This document shows, in pieces, positions 25,054 through 33,285 of a stretch of 64,000 bases of DNA; positions within the stretch are counted from its first letter, which is position 1, and every line of letters starts with the position of its first letter. Position numbers and translations under genes: made by a program. Source of the DNA: Streptomyces sp. MMG1533 (GTDB taxonomy: Bacteria > Actinomycetota > Actinomycetes > Streptomycetales > Streptomycetaceae); contig NZ_LGDG01000063.1 in NCBI RefSeq assembly GCF_001279775.1, positions 1 to 64,000 on the forward strand, given 5' to 3'. The notes under the pieces are model-generated. The model was not told the origin of the DNA and did no database searches. It saw only the letters and a program-made list of their open reading frames with translations.

Positions 25054-26535
25054 CTATTCGCGCACTGAGACGCGCTCCGTCTCCTTCACGGTGGACTTGG
25101 CGACCACGACGGACGGCTGCTGCGCGCGACGCGTGGGCCGCAGCCCGCTGAGCGTGATCAGCAGCCCGGCCGCGGCGACCACGGTCACCACGACCAGTCC
25201 CGGTCGGTAACTGTCCAGGACGGCCTGCGGGGTGGCGTTCTCGGGGGCGCCCGCGGTGACCACGGCCGTCACGATGGCCAGGAAGATCGCGCCGCCGACC
25301 TGGACGGAGGTGTTGAGCAGTCCGGAGACCATGCCCTGCTCGTGGTCCTCGACGCCGGAGGTGGCCTGGATGTTGAGCGACGGGAAGACCAGAGCGCAGG
25401 CCGCGCCGATGAGCAGCATCGACGGCAGGATGACGGCCGCGTACACCGGATCGAGGTCGACCCGAAGGAAGAGGGCGTATCCGACGACCATCAGCGCGAA
25501 GCCCGCTGCGATCAGCCGCTGGGTGCCGTAACGGTCGACGATCGAGCCGACCTTCGTCGAGGACAGTGCCACCAGCGCGCCCGCGGGCAGGAAGGCGAGC
25601 GCGGTGTGCAGCGCCGACCACCCGAGCAGGGACTGCATGTACAGGGTGACCAGGAACTGGAAGCCGACATACGACCCGAAGAAGGCCATCGCGCCGAGCT
25701 GGGCGCGGATCTGGGTGCCGGAGCGCAGCACACCGAGCCGGATCAGCGGACCGGCCGAGCGCCGCTCGACCAGCACGAACACCGTGAGCAGGATGGCGAC
25801 CGCGAGGAAGGACAGGAGAGTGCGGGCCGAGGCCCAGCCGACCTCCGGGGCCTGTACGACGGTGAAGACCAGCAGCAGCATCGACGCGGTGCCGAGGACG
25901 GCGCCGGGCAGGTCGTAGCCGTTGTGGTCCTTCTCCCGGGCGCTGCGCGGCAGCAGCTTCAGCCCGGCGACCAGGGCGATCAGGGCGATGGGTGCGGGCA
26001 GCAGCATGGTCAGGCGCCAGCTGGCTTCGGTGAGCAGGCCGGACAGCACCAGGCCCATCGAGAAGCCGGTGGCGGCGCAGGTGGTGTAGATGGAGAGGGC
26101 GCGGTTGCGCAGCGGGCCCTCCGGGAACGTCGTGGTGATGATCGACAGGCCGGCGGGGGCGGTGAAGGCCGCGCTCAGGCCCTTGATGAAACGGCTGGCG
26201 ATCAGCAGCGGGCCGGAGTCGACGAGCCCGCCGAGCACTGATGCCAGCGCGAAGACACCCAGGGCGATCAGGAAGACCTGACGCCGGCCGAGCAGGTCGG
26301 CGGCCCGGCCGCCGAGGAGCAGCAGGCCGCCGTAGCCCAGGATGTAGCCGCTGACGATCCATTGCAGGGTCGAGGTGGACAGGCCGAGGTCGGCGCCGAT
26401 GGAGGGCAGGGCGACGCCGACCATCGACACGTCCAGCGCGTCCAGGAACATCGCGGCGCACAGCACCAGCAGCGTGCCCCAGAGCCGGGGCGTCCAACGT
26501 CCTTCGGACGCGGGGGTGGTGAGCGGAGAGGTCAT
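25054..26535 (-). CDS. MFS drug exporter, DHA2 (14-TM) family
   Basis: 493 aa with about 14 hydrophobic helices. Motifs: LDVSMVGVALPSIGADLG in TM1, GGRAADLLGRRQVFL for motif A, and SRFIKGLSAAFTAPAGLS for motif C. This is the EmrB/QacA-like proton antiporter branch exporting drugs or toxic metabolites. It is divergent from a MarR regulator, and the gap between them is filled with ATGCA-type inverted repeats, so MarR repression relieved by a substrate is the likely control. Confidence 0.92.
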   Translation of the reverse strand: MTSPLTTPASEGRWTPRLWGTLLVLCAAMFLDALDVSMVGVALPSIGADLGLSTSTLQWIVSGYILGYGGLLLLGGRAADLLGRRQVFLIALGVFALASVLGGLVDSGPLLIASRFIKGLSAAFTAPAGLSIITTTFPEGPLRNRALSIYTTCAATGFSMGLVLSGLLTEASWRLTMLLPAPIALIALVAGLKLLPRSAREKDHNGYDLPGAVLGTASMLLLVFTVVQAPEVGWASARTLLSFLAVAILLTVFVLVERRSAGPLIRLGVLRSGTQIRAQLGAMAFFGSYVGFQFLVTLYMQSLLGWSALHTALAFLPAGALVALSSTKVGSIVDRYGTQRLIAAGFALMVVGYALFLRVDLDPVYAAVILPSMLLIGAACALVFPSLNIQATSGVEDHEQGMVSGLLNTSVQVGGAIFLAIVTAVVTAGAPENATPQAVLDSYRPGLVVVTVVAAAGLLITLSGLRPTRRAQQPSVVVAKSTVKETERVSVRE

Positions 26536-26548
26536 GCCGGAGACATTA

Positions 26549-26577
26549 CATGCGCATGCATCGAATGCAAATGCATT
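26549..26577. promoter_or_regulatory. ATGCA-type operator repeats between MFS and MarR genes
   Basis: tgcat-N3-atgca (26557-26569) overlaps aatgcaaatgcatt (26564-26577), preceded by tgcgca. The array sits between divergent genes, the expected place for a MarR dimer site. Confidence 0.65.
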
Positions 26578-26621
26578 TAATTCCGGTGCAATAAAGTTGT
26601 TCCTCTGCTACGGTGCCGCTC

Positions 26622-27014
26622 ATGGCGGCGAAGAAGGCCGAGCAGACGCTCGCGGACCAGTGGCGGGACATCCTGGCGCTGCATGCGCGCACCCAGTGCG
26701 AACTCGACCGGGCGCTGCACCGACACGGCCTGTGCGCCAGCGACTTCGAGGTGCTCGACGTCCTGTCCGAACAACGCTCTGACGGCGTCTGTTCCTATCG
26801 CGTCCAGGAGATCTCCGAGCGCATCCACCTCAGTCAGAGCGCACTGTCGCGGCTGGTCGCCAGGCTGGAGAAGGACGGCCTCGTGGAGCGCGGGATGTGT
26901 CCGGAGGACCGCCGCGGCGTTCGTGTGGCGCTCACGGAGAAGGGGCGCGCGCTGCACGGCGATGTGCTGCCGGTGCAGCGCGCGGTACTGACGAGGATGC
27001 TGGCCTCGGGCTGA
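26622..27014 (+). CDS. MarR-family transcriptional regulator
   Basis: 130 aa from ATG 26622 (a GTG three codons upstream is possible). Winged-helix features: SDFEVLDVLSEQ, the recognition helix HLSQSALSRLVARLEKDGLV, and wing CPEDRRGVRVALTEKGR. It is short but complete. The start is close to the likely promoter, so the leader is very short. It is divergent from the DHA2 exporter and almost certainly controls it. Confidence 0.9.
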   Translation: MAAKKAEQTLADQWRDILALHARTQCELDRALHRHGLCASDFEVLDVLSEQRSDGVCSYRVQEISERIHLSQSALSRLVARLEKDGLVERGMCPEDRRGVRVALTEKGRALHGDVLPVQRAVLTRMLASG

Positions 27015-27069
27015 GCGGTACTCGGCTGCGCGGGGTGGGCGGGTCTCGCCTTCTCGGGCTGAGCCGGCC

Positions 27070-27816
27070 TCAGCTCCAGGCCACGCCCGACTTCTCCCGC
27101 CACAGTTCGGCGACCGAGTCGTCCCCGGTCACGGCCGGAAACGGCAGCCGATTCCACAGCGACAGATACAACTGCGCGACGGGCCCGGCCACTTCACAGT
27201 CGGCCTCGGCCTCCCGGCCGTCGCCCCGCTCGGCCGCCGGCGGCTCCTGCGACAGTCGTACGGTCCACACCGCGCCGTCCGTGTCCGTCGCCCGCACCCG
27301 TAGCACCCGGGGTTCCTCGGTGCGCACCCTGCTCTTGGGGCGGGCGTGGAAGCCGAGCAGCAGCTCGTCGACGCCGTCCACCGCGAAGTCGCCGGCGATC
27401 CCACTCGGGGCGCCGCCCCTGGCCGACTCGGCGTCGACGCGGTGCACGGCCGTCTCGTGCGCCTGCCGCCGGGCCCAGAACGCGAGCGGCGACGGCGCGG
27501 GCAGGAAGTGCCAGCACCGGATGTCGGGCGAGGCGGAGCGCAGGGTCTCGACGAGCTGCCCGTGCCCCTCCCGGAACCAGGCCAGCAGCTCGGCGCCGTC
27601 GAGATCGGGCAGCCCTCCGTCGGGGTGGTACGAGGTGTGGCCCTCGGCGACGAACGCCGCCGCCCAGCGATGCACCATGCCCGTGTGCCGCAACAGGTCT
27701 GTCACCTGCCACTCCGGGCACGTCGGCACCTTGGCGCCGGTGCCTGCCTCCTCGGCGGCCGCGGCCAGCAGCCGCCCTTCCCGGTCCAGGATCGATACGA
27801 ACTCGGCAGTCTCCAT
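27070..27816 (-). CDS. Maleylpyruvate isomerase-family, mycothiol-dependent (DinB-like) protein
   Basis: 248 aa from ATG 27816. The MDMPI N-terminal signature is seen: FVSILDREGRLLA, VPTCPEWQVTDLLRHTGMVHRW (first His), then LAFWARRQAHETAVHRVDAE, where HETAVHRVDAE carries the other metal histidines. The C-terminal half (DGVDELLLGF, YLSLWNRLPF) is typical of this DUF1648/SCP2-like pair. Members use mycothiol or another thiol with a metal to isomerise or transfer; the substrate is unknown. It stands alone. Confidence 0.85.
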   Translation of the reverse strand: METAEFVSILDREGRLLAAAAEEAGTGAKVPTCPEWQVTDLLRHTGMVHRWAAAFVAEGHTSYHPDGGLPDLDGAELLAWFREGHGQLVETLRSASPDIRCWHFLPAPSPLAFWARRQAHETAVHRVDAESARGGAPSGIAGDFAVDGVDELLLGFHARPKSRVRTEEPRVLRVRATDTDGAVWTVRLSQEPPAAERGDGREAEADCEVAGPVAQLYLSLWNRLPFPAVTGDDSVAELWREKSGVAWS

Positions 27817-28253
27817 GGGGTGAGTGTGCCGGATGGAGTGCGGTCCAGGGGGAGGCATTCCGGTGCGGCAGCCGTGGCGCCGCGGTGCCGAGCCCTGTGC
27901 GGAGGGGCGGGCGCGCTCTCCTGCCCGCTGTCCTGCGCGGGCCGACCCAACTCCTCGCGCAGTAAAGGCAGTTCTGGGCAACGGCCTCCTCGGACTCGCG
28001 GACGCTGCATGCGAACGGGTCGTACGCGATGTCGAGGGAGTCGGCGAAGCGGTCGAGCAGTGTCCGGATCGGGGCAGTGCGCCAAATGCCGGGCGGGCCC
28101 GCCCCCGTGGCCCGGGGTGTGGGCGATGAGGCCCACGGACAGGTCTGTGGACCAGGCCGAGGGACGGCAGGGCCGGGGCGCGCGTCGGTCCGGCACGGTT
28201 CGGAGGACGATCGGACGATCGGGGGAAGGGAGTTTGCCGGGAGCGGTCCGGTG
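27817..28253. other. 437-nt gap with a possible degraded coding fragment
   Basis: No complete gene is supported. On the minus strand about 28079-27945 one frame reads LLDRFADSLDIAYDPFACSV then RESEEAVAQNCLYCARSW, with nearly all codons ending in G or C and no stop, unlike the noisy sequence around it. It has no credible start and runs on into unrelated frame, so it may be the remnant of a lost gene. I do not recognise the family. Confidence 0.3.
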
Positions 28254-29486
28254 TCATCCACCCGTCGCCGAGCCGCGGATGGCGAATCCGATCACCGCGG
28301 CGACCGCCGCCAGCACGGCGACGCTGGTGAGTGCGACGGGCAGGGAGAACCAGTCGGCCATGAAGCCGATGGCGGGCGGGCCGAGGAGCATGCCGCCGTA
28401 GCCGAGGGTGGAGGCCACCGCGACGCCGTTGGGGCCGGCCAGGGCGCCGGCGCGCTCCACGGCGACCGGGAAGATGTTGGCGAGGCCGAGCCCGGTGACG
28501 GCGAAGCCCAGGAGCACCATCCAGACCTCCGGAGCGAGCGAGCCCAGCAGCATGCCCGCCGCCGCGGTGGCACCGCCCGCGACCACCGTCGGGGTCCGGC
28601 CGAGCCGCTGGAGGAGCGTGCTGCCGGTGAGCCGGCCGACGGTCATCGCGAGCGCGAAGCAGGAGTAGCCCGCGGCCGCGATGCCGGGGGAGGTGTCGAG
28701 GTCCTGTTGCAGGTGCAGGGCACCCCAGTCGGCCAGGGCGCCTTCGCCGTAGGCGGTGCACAGGGCGATGAGGCCGAAGACGACGACGATTGTGCGGGTG
28801 CGGGTGCGGGTGCGGGTGCGGGTGCGGGTGCGGGTGTCGAGGCGGGCGGTGGCGGGCTTCTCCCGGAGCTCCTGCTCGGGTGGTGCGGGAGGTTCGGTGC
28901 GCAGCAGGGTGGGGCCGGCCGTGGCGGTCACCAGCAGGCCGATGAGGGTGAGGCCGAGCAGGTGCCGGATGGGGGAGAGGTGGTCGGCGACCAGCCCGCC
29001 GAGGCCCGCGCCGATCATGCCGCCGAGACTGAAGGCCGCGTGGAAACTGGGCATGATCGGGCGCCGCAGGGCGGTCACCAGGTCGACGGCCGCGCTGTTG
29101 AAGGCGACGTTGATGCCGCCGTAGGCGGCGCCGAAGATCAGCAGGACGGCGGCGAGTGTGGCCGCGGAGTGGGTGAGAGGGGGTAACGCGACGCTCAGGG
29201 AGAGGAGAACGGCGCAGACGACGGTGACTTGGTGGTTGCCGTAGCGGCGGCAGAGGCGTCCGGTGAGGATCATGGTGATGACTGCGCCTGCGGAGACACC
29301 GAGGAGGGCGAGGCCCAGTGCGCTGGCGGAGGCATCGGTCTGTTCCTTGATGGCGGGGATGCGCACGACCCAGCCGGCGAAGATGAAGCCGTCGAGGGCG
29401 AAGAAGGTGGTGAGGACGATGCGGAGCCGGGTGAGGGCGTTACCCGGCACGGCGCTGTGCGTTCGGGCTTTGTTTATTAACGGCAC
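28254..29486 (-). CDS. MFS transporter (12-TM) with an in-loop Thr-Arg repeat
   Basis: 410 aa from a GTG at 29486 (an internal GTG at 29450 is possible; no ribosome site is obvious for either). About 12 helices with LDGFIFAGWVVRIPAIKEQT in TM1 and GRLCRRYGNHQ as motif A; similar to the FucP/YbjJ-like branch (GYGGMLLGPPAIGF). Between TM6 and TM7 the cytosolic loop holds seven tandem TR dipeptides from a hexanucleotide repeat at 28794-28835. The substrate is unknown. Confidence 0.85.
   Translation of the reverse strand: MPLINKARTHSAVPGNALTRLRIVLTTFFALDGFIFAGWVVRIPAIKEQTDASASALGLALLGVSAGAVITMILTGRLCRRYGNHQVTVVCAVLLSLSVALPPLTHSAATLAAVLLIFGAAYGGINVAFNSAAVDLVTALRRPIMPSFHAAFSLGGMIGAGLGGLVADHLSPIRHLLGLTLIGLLVTATAGPTLLRTEPPAPPEQELREKPATARLDTRTRTRTRTRTRTRTIVVVFGLIALCTAYGEGALADWGALHLQQDLDTSPGIAAAGYSCFALAMTVGRLTGSTLLQRLGRTPTVVAGGATAAAGMLLGSLAPEVWMVLLGFAVTGLGLANIFPVAVERAGALAGPNGVAVASTLGYGGMLLGPPAIGFMADWFSLPVALTSVAVLAAVAAVIGFAIRGSATGG
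28794..28835. repeat. (GCGGGT)7 hexanucleotide tandem repeat inside the MFS gene
   Basis: Seven perfect copies of a 6-bp unit encode Thr-Arg repeats in the central loop of the transporter. Copy number changes would stay in frame and vary the basic loop length. Confidence 0.9.
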
Positions 29487-29821
29487 AAAATGAGGCTAGG
29501 GCGGTGCCGGGGCCGGAGCAAGAGCGAAGGCCGGCCGCGGCGTGCATGAGCGGGTCGCGTGATCGCCGGGCTTGGCCCTCGACAGCTCCGCGGCGTGGGA
29601 CCTGGACGCATTGGCGTCGACCGGCACGTTCCGACGGCGTCCCGCATCCGAGATGGCTGTCCATGACCTTGGCGTCTCGGTGCAACGGACCACCTGGGCC
29701 CCGCTTCTGACGAGCCGCGTCGGATCTTACGAGACCCTGACGCGACCGCCGAACGCCGTCACCACCGTCCTCACCCCGGCAACTCTGGTCACGCACGCCC
29801 CCCGGACCAGAGGAGCCGCAA
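29487..29821. promoter_or_regulatory. Intergenic region between divergent MFS and beta-propeller genes
   Basis: 335 nt with no supportable gene. It must hold the promoters for both divergent genes. The segment taataaac near 29472-29480 is locally A/T-rich. No clear operator was found. agagga at about 29809 serves the downstream gene. Confidence 0.4.
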
Positions 29822-31027
29822 ATGAGCAGGCACAACAAGCGCAGGTCGAAGCTGCGGAAGAGGATGACGGTCTTCGGCGGTGGCGCGGTGGCCGTGGCGG
29901 CCGTCGTGGCCACGGTCAACGTCGCCTCCGCAGGCCAGGTATCGCCCACCCCTCGCGCTGAGTCCAAGGCCGACCACGCCGTCTTCGTCCAGGGCAACGA
30001 ACTGGCCGGGAACACCATCCATGTCTTCCGTCGCGGCGACGACGGCAAGTTGACCGCCGCGGGGAAGTACGCGACCGGTGGCAAGGGCGGGGATCAGGTC
30101 GACGCGCCCACGGACTCGCTCGCCTCTCAAGGATCGCTGGTCTACGACGACCGGTCCGGCCGGCTGCTGGCGGTCAACGCCGGCAGTGGCACGCTGACCT
30201 CCTTCGCAGTGCACGGTCAGAAGTTGACGGATCGTCAGACCCTGTCGACGGGAGGTGACTTCCCCGCCGGCATCTCGGTCTCGGGTGACCTGGCGTACGT
30301 CATGAACGCCGGCGGTGCCGGCAGTGTCCAGGGCTTCAAGGTCACTTCGAAGGGATTGAAGCCGCTGAGTGGTTCGTACCGCGCTCTCGGACTGAAGAAC
30401 GCGAAGGTGCCGCTGTTCAGCAGCTCGCCGGGACAGGTCGCCTTCACGCCCGACGGCCGGAACCTTGTCGTCACCACCAAGTCGGCCAACACCATCGAGG
30501 TCTTCCCCCTGGGGCGGGACGGCCGCCCGGCACACAGGCCGGTCGTGAACAAGTCGGCGGGCATGGTGCCGTTCGCCGTCGCTTTCGACGAGTCCGGCCG
30601 CATGCTGGTCGCGGAAGCCGCCAAGTCCACCGTCAGTACCTACAAGGTGCGGCGTGACGGGGCGTTGAAGACCGTCCCGGAGTCCTTGCCCAACGGGCAG
30701 GACACCTTGTGCTGGCTGGAGCGGGCCGGTGACTTCTTCTACGGCGGAAACACCGGCAACTCGACGGTCACCGGCTACCGCCAGGACGCGCACGGCCGGC
30801 TCGCGCTGACCAACGAGGCGGGCATCGCCGCCGCTCCGTCCGGAAAGTCTCAGGGCGTCATCGACATCGCCGTCGCCGCCGACAAGTTCGTCTACGTCCA
30901 GAACGCGACCTCCGGCACCGTCGACGGTTTCCGCGTGGGCCGCGCCGGTGAGCTCACCAAGGTCACGACGGTCACAGGACTGCCCGCCTTCGCCGAATCC
31001 GGCATGGAGGGCATCGCCGCGGTGTAA
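29822..31027 (+). CDS. Secreted seven-bladed beta-propeller, lactonase-like (YncE/6-phosphogluconolactonase fold)
   Basis: 401 aa. Basic N-terminus (RHNKRRSKLRKR) and a hydrophobic stretch to about residue 37 give a Sec signal with cleavage near ASA. The body shows the repeating blade pattern of the Lactonase_7 family: NTIHVFRRGDDGKL, GTLTSFAVHG, GSVQGFKVTSKGL, NTIEVFPLGRDGRP, STVSTYKVRRDGAL, STVTGYRQDAHGRL and GTVDGFRVGRAGEL, i.e. seven related strands spaced about 45-50 residues apart. Cytoplasmic relatives hydrolyse 6-phosphogluconolactone, but export makes that role unlikely here. It ends at a strong terminator. Confidence 0.8.
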   Translation: MSRHNKRRSKLRKRMTVFGGGAVAVAAVVATVNVASAGQVSPTPRAESKADHAVFVQGNELAGNTIHVFRRGDDGKLTAAGKYATGGKGGDQVDAPTDSLASQGSLVYDDRSGRLLAVNAGSGTLTSFAVHGQKLTDRQTLSTGGDFPAGISVSGDLAYVMNAGGAGSVQGFKVTSKGLKPLSGSYRALGLKNAKVPLFSSSPGQVAFTPDGRNLVVTTKSANTIEVFPLGRDGRPAHRPVVNKSAGMVPFAVAFDESGRMLVAEAAKSTVSTYKVRRDGALKTVPESLPNGQDTLCWLERAGDFFYGGNTGNSTVTGYRQDAHGRLALTNEAGIAAAPSGKSQGVIDIAVAADKFVYVQNATSGTVDGFRVGRAGELTKVTTVTGLPAFAESGMEGIAAV

Positions 31028-31049
31028 GGAAGCGGCCTCCGCGGTGGGA

Positions 31050-31082
31050 CGCCCCGGGCGCGCGACACGCGCGTCCGGGGCG
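31050..31082 (+). terminator. Hairpin terminator after the beta-propeller gene
   Basis: A 15-nt arm (cgccccgggcgcgcg, 31050-31064) pairs with 31068-31082 with one wobble and a 3-nt loop, 22 nt after the stop codon. Confidence 0.75.
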
Positions 31083-31109
31083 GGCGCGCTCCCGTTGGCA
31101 CGCTCACGC

Positions 31110-31409
31110 CGTCCATGTACATGTCCGGTCCCTGACCGGCGTCGAGGAGTACGACGTCGACGGAGCCGCACTCCGCGACGGCGGCCGCCACCACATCTGC
31201 GGCCGCCTGCGCGTTCGGGCGTCTGCCGGGATGACCGGACAGACGCTGCCTGCGGCCCGTATCTCCTCGGCCCCGGAGGGGAGTTCGGTGGCGCGGCGTG
31301 CCGTGATGACGAATCGGTTGGCGCCGTGGGCGAGTTGGCGTGCCACCTCGGCACCGATGCCCGACGAAGCGCCGACGATCAGAACCGTCCGGCCGGTGAT
31401 GCCTGCCAT
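31110..31409 (-). pseudogene. Frameshifted and truncated short-chain dehydrogenase (SDR)
   Basis: From ATG 31409 the frame reads MAGITGRTVLIVGASSGIGA (TGxxxGxG NAD site altered to GASSGIG, normal for SDRs) through VICPV-like VCPVIPADA. At about 31215 the frame shifts by one base; the shifted frame continues NAQAAADVVAAAVAECGSVD then VVLLDAGQGPDMYMDG, exactly what follows in SDRs. The catalytic Ser/Tyr/Lys half is absent: the sequence stops being SDR-like beside the hairpin at 31050-31082. So only about the first 100 residues of a ~240-residue enzyme remain, broken by a deletion. Confidence 0.7.
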
Positions 31410-31537
31410 GGTGTCCGCTAGGGAAGCAGGCGGTGCCGCTGCAGAACAGATCGCGCACGCCGGGAGACGCCTGGGCGTCCAGGGCGGTTGCGGGGTCGGT
31501 CGGGCCCGCCGACGGGGACCAGCGGCGACGCCGTGTG

Positions 31538-33067
31538 CTACTCCTTGGCGGCGGATGATGTGCGGGTCGGCTTGCCCAGTGCCCAGAAGAGCACGCCGAG
31601 GAGCATGAACCCGATGAGCGGGACGGCCTCGGTCAGCAGGTACTTCCAGCGCTCGCCGTAACCCCAGCCGTCCGGCGCGTAGTCGGAGCCGAACCAGTGG
31701 TCGCCGAGTCCGGGGGCCACCAGCTGCACGCTCGCGAACAGGACGAGCAGGGTGAGCACCACGCTGATGGTGCGGGGGAAGGGCGCCCGGTAGGGGCGGG
31801 GGACGTCCGGGGCCTTGCGGCGCAGTACCGCGAGTGCCGGGAAGATGCCCAGGTAGCTGACGAGGGTGGTGGACACGGCGAGGCCGAGGACGGCGCCGAA
31901 GAGCTTGGCGGCGCTGCCGTCGGTGAGTTCGTGGGCCAGGACCAGGACGAGGGTCGAGACCAGACCACTGAGGACGTTGACCCGTACCGGGGTGCCGAAC
32001 CGGCTGGAGATGACGCCGAGGAAGCGGGGCGCGGCGCCGTCGTAGCCGGAGACGGCGAGGGCGCGGTCGGAGCCCATGACCCACGTGACGCCGGAGGACA
32101 GCACCGTGAGGATGAACATGATCGCGGCGAGGTCTCCGAGCAGGCTGCCGGCGCCGCTGAGCGTGGCGGTGCCGTCGGCGGCGACGTGGCCGCCGTACAC
32201 GGTGAAGACCTGCCTGATCGCGTCGATGAATCCGCCGAGCCCGGTGATGGCCTTGACCGGCAGGACGAGCAGGATGCCGAGGATCGGCAGCGCGTACAGC
32301 AGTACGGCGAGGCCGGCGCTGCGGAAGATGGCGAAGGGCACGTCCTTCTGGGCGTCGGTCATCTCGTCGCCGGCGGTGTTGGGCAGCTCGAAACCGACGT
32401 AGTTGAACATCAGGACGGGCACCAGGCCGACGAATCCGACGTAGGTGGGGGAGAAGTCGCCGAGGCCGAATCCGTGCAGGCCGTGCTGGACGCCGTAGAC
32501 CACGACCGTGACGGTGAACAGGCCGAGGAGGAGGAAACGGCTCCAGGCGCCGATGGTGGGAATCCACTTGCCGACGTCGAAGGAGAGGATCGCGGCGAGC
32601 ACACCCACCCAGACGAACACGAGGGTGAAGGCGTAGAAGGCCGGGGTGCTCAGGTCCTTCCCGTCGTTGAAGAAGGTGGTGCAGGCCGTGACGGCGGAGA
32701 CGGAGAGCGTGCCGCCGAGCCACACCGGGTTGGTGATCCAGTACAGGAAGTTGTTGACGGCACCGGCGAGCCGTCCGAAGGCCCGGCTGGTCCAGATGTA
32801 GGGACCGCCCTCGTCGGGGAACGCGGCCCCGAGTTCGGCGGTCAGTAGCGCGGAAGGCACGAAGAACACGACGGCCAGCACGATGAGCCAGGTGAACGCC
32901 TCGGCACCGGACGAGGCCACGGTGCCGATGGTGTCCACACCGACGATGGTGCAGAGAAGGAAGAAGAGGATGTCGAAGCGGCCGAAGTGCTTGCGCAGCT
33001 TCTGTCGCTCCGTCCGGGCTGCAGTCGGCGTGTCGGCCGGCTCGGACGTTATTTGGCCAGCGGCCAC
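31538..33067 (-). CDS. APC-superfamily amino acid permease
   Basis: 509 aa from GTG 33067, chosen because caggag lies 5 nt upstream; an ATG at 33136 is also in frame. About 12-13 helices with APC features: FDILFFLLCTIVGVDTIGTVASSGAEAF in TM1 (GxG-like helix break), ELGAAFPDEGGPYIWTSRAFG, and the C-terminal RRKAPDVPRPYRAPFP. This is the glutamate/GABA or YgjI/AAT-like branch; it imports an amino acid or polyamine. No catabolic genes are adjacent, only a broken SDR downstream. Confidence 0.88.
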   Translation of the reverse strand: MAAGQITSEPADTPTAARTERQKLRKHFGRFDILFFLLCTIVGVDTIGTVASSGAEAFTWLIVLAVVFFVPSALLTAELGAAFPDEGGPYIWTSRAFGRLAGAVNNFLYWITNPVWLGGTLSVSAVTACTTFFNDGKDLSTPAFYAFTLVFVWVGVLAAILSFDVGKWIPTIGAWSRFLLLGLFTVTVVVYGVQHGLHGFGLGDFSPTYVGFVGLVPVLMFNYVGFELPNTAGDEMTDAQKDVPFAIFRSAGLAVLLYALPILGILLVLPVKAITGLGGFIDAIRQVFTVYGGHVAADGTATLSGAGSLLGDLAAIMFILTVLSSGVTWVMGSDRALAVSGYDGAAPRFLGVISSRFGTPVRVNVLSGLVSTLVLVLAHELTDGSAAKLFGAVLGLAVSTTLVSYLGIFPALAVLRRKAPDVPRPYRAPFPRTISVVLTLLVLFASVQLVAPGLGDHWFGSDYAPDGWGYGERWKYLLTEAVPLIGFMLLGVLFWALGKPTRTSSAAKE

Positions 33068-33250
33068 CGGGGGCTCCTGCGTGCTCGTGGTACGGGTGGG
33101 ATCCGCCCATGATCCGCCGCCTCCACAAAGCCCCACAAGCGTTCATGTACAAGTCTTGACCATGACTTCTTCGCACGAATGCAATCGAAACCGCACCGAA
33201 ACACGGCAATGACAGCCCGCACCTCACATCCGGAACCGGCCCTTCACCAG

Positions 33251-33276
33251 CCCTCCGCGCAGCCCTGCGCGGAGGG
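33251..33276 (-). terminator. Hairpin terminator after the GH4 gene
   Basis: ccctccgcgc (33251-33260) pairs perfectly with gcgcggaggg (33267-33276) over a 6-nt loop, 10 nt beyond the GH4 stop codon. Confidence 0.7.
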
Positions 33277-33285
33277 GGAGACAGC

